Assembly: GCF_003325755.1 (NCBI RefSeq)
Contig: NZ_QORI02000001.1
Coordinates: 1-64,000, forward strand
DNA length: 64,000 nt
Direction: 5' to 3'
Source of the DNA: Pseudomonas sp. SST3
Lineage (GTDB): Bacteria; Pseudomonadota; Gammaproteobacteria; Pseudomonadales; Pseudomonadaceae
Of this stretch, positions 54,067 through 62,169 are shown piece by piece. The notes beneath the pieces are model-generated. The model saw only the letters and a list, made by a program, of their open reading frames with translations, searched no databases and was not told the origin of the DNA. Positions within the stretch are counted from its first letter, which is position 1, and each line of letters opens with the position of its first letter. Position numbers and translations under genes: made by a program.

Positions 54067-54554
54067 CCCCAATTGCCTGGCAGTGGAGCTGGCCCGGGGT
54101 GGACATGCATCTGTTGGTATCGCAGGACGTCGCAAGCTTACTGGAGAGTTACAGGCAGCGGCGTTTTGATGTGGAGCGAGGGGGACAGCTTTTTGTCGAC
54201 CCCTCAAACGCTAACGGATTGATACTCGTCTTGGCGACTCCACCCCATAAAAATGATCGGGCAGGCAGGACGTGGTTTGAACTGAATGCTCGTCGCTGCC
54301 GGGAGGAAATTGAACGGGCTAATGCAGCAGGGCTCCGCCTGGTGGGTTACTGGCATACCCACCCGCAAAGCATTCCTATGATCTCCCCCACAGATATCAG
54401 GAGCTTTTCCAGCTTTGCAGCGCACTACACTCAGGATCTACCACACCCGCTGGCTATCATCGTAGGCAACTCCAACGGCCCTGAAGGCATAAAGGCTTGG
54501 TCCTTCAGGGAGGGACACTATGTCGAGGCCGCATGGACCAACTGGCCTACCTAG
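54063..54554 (+). CDS. cap3: CBASS JAB/JAMM deconjugase (Cap3)
   Basis: 163 residues from the ATG at 54063, overlapping the cap2 stop by four bases. The JAMM residues are complete: E38 in VERGGQLF, H98 and H100 in YWHTHPQ, S108 and D111 in SPTD. Removes the synthase from its conjugates, balancing Cap2. Last gene of the CBASS operon; its end overlaps the end of the convergent exonuclease gene by four bases. Confidence 0.88.
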   Translation: MTPIAWQWSWPGVDMHLLVSQDVASLLESYRQRRFDVERGGQLFVDPSNANGLILVLATPPHKNDRAGRTWFELNARRCREEIERANAAGLRLVGYWHTHPQSIPMISPTDIRSFSSFAAHYTQDLPHPLAIIVGNSNGPEGIKAWSFREGHYVEAAWTNWPT

Positions 54555-55096
54555 CGATTGCGACCTTCTGCCAGCATGAGAGCGAACAACTCCCCCTGAA
54601 ATCGTGCATCTTCCAACGCGTTATGGTTGGGTGCGCTATGGGGGCTGAGCCGAGCTGTCATCTGAGAGGATTTGGTTTCCTTCCAGCGACACCCGGTAAC
54701 CCCCATGTAATACGCCTTCATATCGATTGCGGTGAAGCCAAAGGGGTTCATCCCAGAATACTTATGGAAGTAGTAATTGATGAAGGACCAGTCAAATGGA
54801 GCATTAAGCCCCACGAAAACGATTTTCTGCCCTGCTAGGCACACCTGAGTCAGCCATTGCTCCAGATTGAGCATCGCCACCTGCGGAGGAAGCCCTTCAC
54901 TTTCGAGCTTGGTGAGGTCGAGGCCAGTCACGGCGACTGCCTCCGGATCGTGCTCTAGGCCATCTGGCTGAAGCTCGAGATAGATGGACTGGGCAGGCTC
55001 TGAGACGAGGCAAGCCCCTATGGAAAGCAGGCTATAAATGCCCGGTACCGGCCCAGAAGTCTCGACATCGACGGAAACATAAAGCTCATCGATCAT
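54551..55096 (-). CDS. DEDDh-type 3'-5' exonuclease
   Basis: 181 residues, RNase T/DnaQ fold. Motifs: DVETSGPVPGIYSLLSIGA (Exo I, Asp and Glu at residues 10 and 12), LNAPFDWSFINYYF (Exo II Asp), HNALEDARFQGELF (Exo III, His and Asp). All five catalytic residues are visible. It is convergent with the CBASS operon and divergent from the zinc-finger-like gene. Whether it helps defence or processes RNA is unknown. Confidence 0.8.
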   Translation of the reverse strand: MIDELYVSVDVETSGPVPGIYSLLSIGACLVSEPAQSIYLELQPDGLEHDPEAVAVTGLDLTKLESEGLPPQVAMLNLEQWLTQVCLAGQKIVFVGLNAPFDWSFINYYFHKYSGMNPFGFTAIDMKAYYMGVTGCRWKETKSSQMTARLSPHSAPNHNALEDARFQGELFALMLAEGRNR

Positions 55097-55176
55097 AATC
55101 TTGCCCCTTATTTTTCCGACAGTATGCTGGGAGTTGGATAAGGCTCACACCCCAACTCGATGGAGAGATAAGCGTC

Positions 55177-56094
55177 GTGGATAATGCTCGTGACTGCGTT
55201 ACCAAGGGAATTATTGAGGCCGAAGACCTCAAGCTGTTGGCAGTAGTGGACACCTATGGCTACCAGTGCACTGGTTGTGACACTCAGGCCTTCCCGCGGT
55301 CCTACCGCCCGGAAAATCTACTGCGCGCCCACTTTCAAATTCGCGACCCTCACGGCCCAAATTGTAAGGCGGAGGGAGAAAGCAAGATATTAGCTCAGGG
55401 TAAGAGCGGCAGTGTTCAGCAGGAGTTAGAGACCTACCCGGGTCTATCTCCCGCCCGCTTACAACTAATAGACACTCGCACGATCGTCGATCCCGCCTTA
55501 CCTCGCATAGAAAAACAGACACAGAGCGTTGGTCGGCAGGATACAACGGGCAATACGGCTCGCAGAGAAGGAAGACGCGCAGCTAACAGTATTCGCCCAA
55601 TCTGCCGTGCATTTTTGTGCTTCCCCTACGATCGCCATCTTTCGCTAGAAGTCCCCGGTGTTGCTCCGACGACCTATCAAACCGCCTTCAAAAAACTCCG
55701 TTCGAAAGGTTTTGAGCTGTTTGCCCAAGCGCGTGTTTTCTATGGTGAGTTGGCATGGTCTCATGCCGTAGAGTCCTCAGAACACCTGACCATTTCGCTC
55801 AATGCGGGAGAATGGGCCGATAAAAAGCTTTCGCCCTACCAAGTGATCGTCCACTGGCAAGAATGGTCAGCGGTTGCACGCGGGCGGCTCAAGAATGAGC
55901 TGGAAGTAGCCCGAAAGGAGGGAATGGAAGCCAGAAAAGCGAAGCAAGCGTCACGCAGCTATCTATTCTTTATAGGTAACCAAGACGCACAGAACTCTGC
56001 TCTGTTCCATGTGATGGACCATAGGCTTATTTGCACCTTACACGACGAATTAGTGTTCCCGCCGAAGACAGCAGTTGGGTCGCCTTCACAGTAG
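55177..56094 (+). CDS. Unrecognised protein with an N-terminal zinc-finger-like motif
   Basis: 305 residues from a GTG preceded by GGAGAG. Near the N-terminus lies C31-x-x-C34 with H52, H59 and C63 following (YQCTGCDTQAFPRSYR, LLRAHFQIRDPHGPNC), like the zinc-binding start of CoiA-type proteins. A charged linker (about 85-145) follows, then a C-terminal domain beginning RPICRAFLCFPYDRHLSLEV and containing TYQTAFKKLRSKGFELFAQARVFYGELAW and SPYQVIVHWQEWSAVARGRLKNEL. I do not recognise a family. It lies between CBASS and the Gabija-like pair, so a defence role is possible. Confidence 0.6.
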   Translation: MDNARDCVTKGIIEAEDLKLLAVVDTYGYQCTGCDTQAFPRSYRPENLLRAHFQIRDPHGPNCKAEGESKILAQGKSGSVQQELETYPGLSPARLQLIDTRTIVDPALPRIEKQTQSVGRQDTTGNTARREGRRAANSIRPICRAFLCFPYDRHLSLEVPGVAPTTYQTAFKKLRSKGFELFAQARVFYGELAWSHAVESSEHLTISLNAGEWADKKLSPYQVIVHWQEWSAVARGRLKNELEVARKEGMEARKAKQASRSYLFFIGNQDAQNSALFHVMDHRLICTLHDELVFPPKTAVGSPSQ

Positions 56095-56768
56095 CTACTG
56101 CAGTAGCGCTGGGTTGATGGGGCCACAGTGGTCAAAGGCTGTGGGATGCCCGGCTGCCCAGAGCATATCCCGACGCTTTGGCATAGAGCATGGCAGATTG
56201 CCCATTGCTCCAACGACATACTGCATCAGCTCCTTCAAATCCCAGCCACGACGAGTCGCCCAAGGGGCTGTGAAACTGCACTGAGTTGACCAGCCATTTG
56301 CACAGCTGACCACTCAATTGCATCCAACTGCCCACGCTTTGCATTCGACTTGACTAGTGCACGTCGGAGTAACGACCGGCAGAGAACGGCCAAAAGCGAA
56401 CAGCTGGTAAGGCGCCTACAATCCTGAACTGTTAGCTAACCGCAAAAACTCGCCTCCCTTCGACACAGGTCCGTCTGCTCAACAATCGTAGACATCTGAT
56501 GCTAATGGCCCAAAACCACCATCCGTAAGCGACTGCTTTCGGGCCGGACGTACACACTTACTCCGAACAGGTTCATGAGAGGCAAGGCATCAGGTTCCGC
56601 GATAGCTCTTTTTCCGGGAGGTATTAGGCGATACAGCAGGTAGTTGATGTATCGCATTCAGATTCCTTTCCGAGAGTGGCCTACCTTGTCGATGCCTAGG
56701 TAGTGCACTTTCGAGAGGAGAGCCAACCTTGGCCCCCTCGACGCATTTAATAGGACATTAGATGAGGG

Positions 56769-56930
56769 ATGCAATTAAGGGGCGGAGGATGCGAATGAGT
56801 GTCGGCGAATGCGAATGAGTGGCGAAGCCGTGCGATTGGTTGCCGATTTTGAGAAGTTTATGATGTCGGTTTTGCGTGCGGATCACTGTCGGTTAGGTAT
56901 GCGCATTAGTGTCGGAACCATGCGAATACT
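56769..56930 (+). repeat. Cluster of ~17-bp repeats at 20-23 bp spacing
   Basis: Copies of a motif close to ATGCGNATNAGTGTCGG start at 56769, 56789 and 56809 (20-base period), about 56830, 56876, 56899 and 56920. The clearest are ATGCGAATGAGTGTCGG at 56789 and ATGCGCATTAGTGTCGG at 56899. Several regularly spaced copies of one motif are typical of multi-repeat transposon ends (IS21 or Tn7 type). No transposase is attached. Confidence 0.6.
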
Positions 56931-56977
56931 CAACTACAACCGCATTGAGTAAGTCGTGGCAGAAAAGGGGACGCACG

Positions 56978-57001
56978 CAAGGGCAAGGGCAAGGGCAAGG
57001 G
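56978..57001 (+). repeat. Four tandem copies of CAAGGG
   Basis: A perfect six-base microsatellite, four units, in the non-coding gap. It encodes alternating Arg-Ala or Leu-Ala runs in short open frames, which are probably not genes. Confidence 0.6.
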
Positions 57002-57302
57002 CTGCAAGCTCCGTCCTACCACTGCATCCAACACTGAAATCTCCGGTCATCACATGGATAAAACTGGTCCTGCTGTTGTGCCGCTGCGGGGCCGCTCGAC
57101 TCGGCGCTAGCGTCAAGGCCAATGGCCCCCACACCTTGGTTGGCCTTTCGTGAAATGCGGCGGCATCAAGGTTGCCGGTTTGGGTGCGCATGGCCCGAGC
57201 TACCGCTGCCACCAACGCTCCGGAACTTGAATCCCTCCTAAACTTCCCATGGGAGGGAGTTTATGATCTTGCGCAGCGCATCCTGATTTTAGACACTTCG
57301 AT

Positions 57303-58562
57303 TTAAGCGAACGGAGGTGCAACCATAGCTCGCGCGCTCTGAACTAGGACTAAACATTGCCCTTTCGCTCGCGTGATCGCATTGTAAAGAAGCCGCCTTT
57401 TCTGGGTATCGTCCCCCCCAATTGCTGCAGGCCAAAGTACAAGCACCAAATCGAACTCACGATTTTTTGCACCATGCACCGTCAGAGCTCGAATCCCAGC
57501 ACCATCATTGCCTGCAAGCCGGCGCTGATTGGAAAATGTCTGGCGGATCGCATCTTCCATTTCCTCGCGGGAAAATGTGGTCCGTCCTTTAGTTCTTCGC
57601 TGCCTATCAACCCAGCGGATAAAATCCTGGACAATGCCTCGCGGCTTTCCCTCCATCAACGCGAGCGCGTCAATGACGCTAGCATGGTCGGGCAACGCCA
57701 ACTCAGCGATGAATGCTTCTGAGCGAACCGACTCCGACTGCTCCAAGATTACACGGTGCGGGCCATTCCCTTTTTTGGTGGTGCGCGTCTCTACCCATTC
57801 GCGTACTGCGTGAGCAAAGGTACCCATTGTCGGAGTGATGATCGCAACTCTATTGCCGGCTCTGTTCCAACTGATCGCATTAGATATCCACGTACCCGCT
57901 AACCCTGCGTTCGCAGTTGCCACCACCTTGAACTGACCAGAGCTTCGAGGTGCCAGCCCAGAGCGGACCGCCCTCGCAGCAGCAAGTAGATCACGATCAT
58001 TCGTACGCATAGGCCGATCTAACGTGACCTCGTTTCCGACAGCGGCTAACCACTCACACGCTAAATTTGGACGGAGCTCCTCCACCAGACACTGAAACTC
58101 ATCGGATGCAACAAGCAACTCCACATGAGCCGCGAGCGATTGAAGGATAGCAAGTCGGCTGGGCGTTAAGTCTTGCGCCTCATCGACCACGATCACAGGA
58201 AAGGCACCGGCGACCCAACGGGCAACCTCGTCACGGGCAACCAACTCTGACGCCAGGCCGCAAATTTGCTCGTATGCACCAGCCTCAGGAAGCTCTCTAC
58301 CCAAGTAATGAATCAGCGCTCTCCAGCGACTGACTACCCGCCATGCGAAGCTGTCGAGGGTGCTGCATTCGTAACGACGATTAAGACCAATTACTCCCGC
58401 TAAACGGTCATCCAACCGTCGCCTTGAGCCATGCATGAATGTAAGAGCAAGCACTCTTTGACCATCCTGCAACGGCTGATGGTTCAACTGTGCCGTGAGC
58501 GAGCACATAAGTTGAAAGGTTTTGCCACAACCTGCAGGCCCTGAGAAAGATCTAACTGTCAT
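57303..58562 (-). CDS. UvrD-like helicase, GajB-like
   Basis: 419 residues from the ATG at 58562, which overlaps the upstream stop by four bases (ATGA). SF1 motifs: Walker A FSGPAGCGKTFQLMC near residue 7, FPVIVVDEAQDLTPSRLAILQSL (motif II) and LLVASDEFQCLVEELRP, and the C-terminal ALTVHGAKNREFDLVLVLWP (motif V) and LLYNAITRAKGQCLVLVQ (motif VI). It is somewhat short for GajB. Pairing directly after an OLD-type nuclease is the Gabija layout, in which the helicase senses DNA ends and the nuclease cuts. Confidence 0.75.
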   Translation of the reverse strand: MTVRSFSGPAGCGKTFQLMCSLTAQLNHQPLQDGQRVLALTFMHGSRRRLDDRLAGVIGLNRRYECSTLDSFAWRVVSRWRALIHYLGRELPEAGAYEQICGLASELVARDEVARWVAGAFPVIVVDEAQDLTPSRLAILQSLAAHVELLVASDEFQCLVEELRPNLACEWLAAVGNEVTLDRPMRTNDRDLLAAARAVRSGLAPRSSGQFKVVATANAGLAGTWISNAISWNRAGNRVAIITPTMGTFAHAVREWVETRTTKKGNGPHRVILEQSESVRSEAFIAELALPDHASVIDALALMEGKPRGIVQDFIRWVDRQRRTKGRTTFSREEMEDAIRQTFSNQRRLAGNDGAGIRALTVHGAKNREFDLVLVLWPAAIGGDDTQKRRLLYNAITRAKGQCLVLVQSARAMVAPPFA

Positions 58563-60345
58563 CGATGAAATACCCAAGCACCCTCGTCACCTTGGGCAAA
58601 ATGACGATTAGGACGACCCGCACACGCTAGGGCTAATGCGCTAAACAGGTCAGCAGCCCTACGACGGCACTCCGCCGAGTTAACAATGGCGTCCGCTAAT
58701 GCCTCATAGCAGATCACATCCATTTTCTTGAGTTTCAGATGTGCCACGATATCTGCCACGGATGCCGGAGGTACGGTTGGCATATCATTCAGCGCCCTCA
58801 CCATTTTCTCTTCTTCCGCCTCAAGTACCCACCCCAAGACATCCTCGATCATCTCGCCGTTAGCCCATCGGATGATTACTGGCGGGGGAGTTTGTAACTC
58901 TCGTAACCCCCGCGTGTAACGGCGCCCATCTGCGTCGCCATCAACAAGACAGCAAACACGCTTATGCGCGGAAGACAGAAGTTGGTAGGTCTCGACCACT
59001 TTTGCATCTTCCGTCGGCACGACCCCCACCTGAAGGCCGAACATTGCATCCATACCGGTTGACCACCCCTCACTCAGCATCAACGGGCGAAGAACTGTTT
59101 TCAACAGCTGAAAATCCGCTCGCCCCTCGGGCACAAGCACGCACGGGTGCATGAGTGCCGAAAGCACATCCACTCGGCTTTGCTGGAAGAACTTGCGCTT
59201 CCAATTAGGTGCCTCAGGCGGCAGTTTTTTGGGTAAAAAAGGCAATGCTGATAGCTGTCCGTCCACATTACGAAGGATCAGTACAGATGCGGGATCCGAG
59301 GTCGCAGCAATAAGAGGTGAATGAGTGGTAACAAAAGTCTGAGTGGAAAGAGCCTGCACACGCTGCACCAACTGTTGCTGACCTGCTGGCGGCAGGTGCA
59401 GTTCAGGCTCTTCTAAAGCCATCAGAAATCCTTCGCCAGCAGCGGCTCGACCTCTGCCTAACTCTAGCAACAACAAGAGCCCTTGAAGCGATATGAGGCC
59501 ACTGCCTTGGCGGGCTGCGGGAACTCCCAATCCTTCGCCGACCGCGAAATGTGCAGCGACAGAATCCAGCAGGGATCGACTGTCTGTGCTGGTTACCCTC
59601 AGCTGTACAGAGGGTGCATTGGGAATGCACTTTGCCAACTCAGCGTTGACGTTCTCGATGAGAAGAGAAATCTGCCGATCATTTTCAATTGGAGTTTCCG
59701 GTCTTCTCAGCCGATCTCTTTCTGCAAGTATCGCTGATGAAGGCTGCGCCGCAGCAGCCTGCAAAGTACGGCGGAACAACTCGCTACCCCATGAGAAAAC
59801 TTTGTCCCAAGTCCGGCTAGCCCTTACGAGGTAAAACCCCATCTCCTTTATGAGCTTGGGCGGCACGCCCACAGGCGCATCATCTGCAAAAGGATCCATA
59901 GGATTATCATGGTCATGGAAATACCTGACCAATTCTACGCTCAGTGAATCACGATCGAAGTACGCTTGAACACCGAGTTGACAACACAACATCCAAGTCG
60001 GATCAACCCTAACAGGACTCACGTTACCGTTAGCCTCATCAAGCCACTTTGGAACACCCCTCCCATCTCGAAACCAGTCCAAGTGATCACCAGGATCTTG
60101 ACTGGGAAACCCTGTGACAGTTGCGACAAGCTTTATCCGATCCCCAGGCTGGGGATCGGATCCAAAAAATCGTGCTCGGTAAGCTCTCGTACCATCCGCT
60201 CTCGGCCGAATAGCAACGTAAGAGCCTCTATTACAGTAGTTTTCCCAGTGTTGTTAGCGCCGACTAACACTGTGTGCTGCTTGAAGTGAACCGCCCCTTG
60301 GCGAACACCTCGGAAATTCGAAATCTCTAGAACCGCAACTCTCAT
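58559..60345 (-). pseudogene. OLD-family ATPase/TOPRIM nuclease, GajA-like, frameshifted
   Basis: The ATG at 60345 follows GGAG. The first frame has MRVAVLEISNFRGVRQGAV and Walker A VGANNTGKTTVIEAL, then stops at 60133. Adding one T to the run in GATTTTTTGG (about 60165) rejoins the second frame (HDFFGSDPQPGDRIKLVATV). That frame has the ABC signature GSGLISLQGLLLLLELG, Walker B FLMALEEPELHLPP, and TOPRIM motifs VLVPEGRADFQLL (Glu) and CCLVDGDADGRRYT (DxD). Corrected length about 596 residues, as for GajA. A homopolymer error, a real mutation or slippage could explain it. Confidence 0.78.
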
Positions 60346-60832
60346 CCCAACTCCTTTTGTCAAATACTACGGGTAGATTTATTAGGTTGCGGCTGAGCGG
60401 ATCGAAGTACTCGCCACAAGAAGTACCCAACAAGACTATGCGGTATGCGAGTTTTACCCGGTAGCTGCCTCCCTACAGACTACCTGTATGGCGTTGACCA
60501 GAAATATACTGATGCCACCATAATCCACCCTCTCCCAGCAGCCTAAGCATGCTGGCGATGATGCTAGGTTTGTTTCTCACAGCCCTGCTCTGCAAAGCTA
60601 TTCCTATGTGCAAGAGGACAGCACTGAGCCCTAGCACACCTCCTCTCCCTAGCACTTGATTTTTGTTGCGCAGGGTGTCGACCAGATCTACATCTTGGAA
60701 TCCTTGTGGGCTTCGCTCAACGCTGACGCCAAGCATAGTTGGCATACTAGACAGGGAGGCAATGAGCCGGGTGGCGCGTCTCAAACGTTCGAAACGCTTG
60801 CCTCACCAGGCTCAAGGCCACCCCCTAGGAGA
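60346..60832. other. Gap between the Gabija-like pair and island thyA
   Basis: Mostly non-coding. It contains one possible small minus-strand gene, described separately, and should hold the promoter for the Gabija-like genes or a readthrough leader from thyA. Confidence 0.4.
60473..60784 (-). CDS. Doubtful small open frame
   Basis: 103 codons on the same strand as its neighbours, with MPTMLGVSVERSPQGFQDVDLVDTLRNKNQVLG and a hydrophobic stretch GGVLGLSAVLLHIGIALQS. There is no convincing ribosome site and no family match. It may be a remnant. Confidence 0.25.
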   Translation of the reverse strand: MRRATRLIASLSSMPTMLGVSVERSPQGFQDVDLVDTLRNKNQVLGRGGVLGLSAVLLHIGIALQSRAVRNKPSIIASMLRLLGEGGLWWHQYISGQRHTGSL

Positions 60833-61666
60833 TCAGATCGACACAGGGGCAGAAATGTGGGGATGCGGGTCGTAACCCACGATTTCGAAATCCTCAAACT
60901 TGTAGTCGTAGATGCTGTCCGGCTTACGCTTCAGAATCAATTTAGGCAAAGGTCGAGGCTCACGAGTCAATTGCAACTTCACTTGTTCAATATGGTTGAG
61001 GTAAATGTGAGCATCCCCCATAGTGACCACAACTTCACCAACACCCAAATCACATTGCTGAGCCAGCATATGAGTCAGGAAACTTACCCCAGCCAGGTTG
61101 TACGGATTTCCGAGTAGCAGATCGCTAGATCGAATATATAGGTGCGCCGACAACTTTTGGTTTGCCACATAGAACTGGTAGAGCAAGTGGCAAGGAGGCA
61201 GTGCCATTTTTCCGTTCCGCGCATTCTCCTGAGGACTTACTGACTCGTCTGGCAGGTATTCGACGTTCCATCCGTGGAACAGGATGCGACGGCTGTTCGG
61301 ATTGGTTTTGAGCGTATGAACGACATAGTCGATCTGGTTGATGGTCTTCCCATCCTGAGTCGGCCATGCAGTCCACTGCTTCCCATAGATTGGCCCGAGA
61401 TCACCATCCTCAGTCGCCCACTCATTCCAGATGCTGACACCATGCTCCTTGAGCCATTTGGTGTTGGTATCGCCGTTCAAAAACCAGATCATCTCATTGA
61501 TGATGCTCTTGAAATGCAGCTTCTTGGTGGTGAGCAGCGGGAAGCCATTTTCCAGATTGTGGCGGAACTGGCGACCAAAAACGCTTAAAGTGCCGGTCCC
61601 TGTGCGATCGCTTTTCTCGACGCCGTTCTCCAAGACATCGGCCAGCAAATCGTGGTACATCTTCAT
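60833..61666 (-). CDS. thyA: Thymidylate synthase carried by the island
   Basis: Makes dTMP from dUMP with methylene-tetrahydrofolate. 277 residues from the ATG at 61666, chosen because AGGA lies six bases upstream and the start overlaps the previous stop (ATGA). Motifs: [46 protein letters not shown], catalytic Cys in [33 protein letters not shown], and the C-terminal [12 protein letters not shown]. Complete and apparently functional. Where it overlaps the host fragment (26645-26928) it differs at many positions, for example GNPYNLAG against GVPFNIAS, so it is not a duplicate but a foreign copy. Confidence 0.95.
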   Translation of the reverse strand: MKMYHDLLADVLENGVEKSDRTGTGTLSVFGRQFRHNLENGFPLLTTKKLHFKSIINEMIWFLNGDTNTKWLKEHGVSIWNEWATEDGDLGPIYGKQWTAWPTQDGKTINQIDYVVHTLKTNPNSRRILFHGWNVEYLPDESVSPQENARNGKMALPPCHLLYQFYVANQKLSAHLYIRSSDLLLGNPYNLAGVSFLTHMLAQQCDLGVGEVVVTMGDAHIYLNHIEQVKLQLTREPRPLPKLILKRKPDSIYDYKFEDFEIVGYDPHPHISAPVSI

Positions 61667-62169
61667 TTCCATTCCTCTAAATTCGCGCTGACCAAATGCA
61701 GCGCGTCACGCAGCTTCTGAATTTCAGTATCCTGCAGCTTTATCTTTAAACGCAGATCATCGACGATCTGCACGTAGTAGTCCCTGGACTCAAGGACAGT
61801 GTTCAACCGCTTATCAAGCGAGGCCCAGGAACTCTCAGTTTCCTGATGCCTATTGAACCAATAAAGGACCTCCAAACGACTCTTTTCAAGGCGCTGCATC
61901 AGAATCGCCTTAGGATCCTGCTTCTTCTCAGCCCTAACCTTGTGAGCAAGCACTTCCATACGGCGGTTTTCTTTAATGGCTTCTAGGCGCTCCAAGGGCC
62001 ACCGTCGTTGTCGGATAGTGTTGCGATGGATGCCCGTGATCCGGCTGAGCTCAGCTGCAGTCGGTTTCAAAGATACATCTGCTGAGATCTGCATAATTCC
62101 TCGTGCCAGCAGCTCAGTGTTCTTGTCGAAGTCGAGCTGATTTTTGACATCAAAAGCCTGGCCCGTCAT
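61663..62169 (-). CDS. Coiled-coil/HTH accessory protein of the recombinase module (TnpC-like)
   Basis: 168 residues. An N-terminal helix-turn-helix (about 32-60) reads [37 protein letters not shown] long coiled coil follows to the end ([63 protein letters not shown]). Small proteins of this build (Tn554 TnpC-like) accompany tyrosine-recombinase sets. It overlaps the recombinase gene and thyA by four bases each, so all three are translated as a chain. Confidence 0.65.
   Translation of the reverse strand: MTGQAFDVKNQLDFDKNTELLARGIMQISADVSLKPTAAELSRITGIHRNTIRQRRWPLERLEAIKENRRMEVLAHKVRAEKKQDPKAILMQRLEKSRLEVLYWFNRHQETESSWASLDKRLNTVLESRDYYVQIVDDLRLKIKLQDTEIQKLRDALHLVSANLEEWK

Larger units (their letters stand above)
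56095..57302. other. 1.2-kb gap with repeats and no intact gene
   Basis: Stops occur in all frames and no family was recognised. It holds a cluster of spaced 17-base repeats (56769-56930) and a four-fold CAAGGG microsatellite (56978-57001). It separates the two defence modules and probably contains a transposon scar. Confidence 0.45.

Noticed and set aside
56934..57215. Short open frames over the CAAGGG microsatellite
   Set aside because: The Leu-Ala or Arg-Ala runs come from the microsatellite itself and there is no ribosome site or family match.
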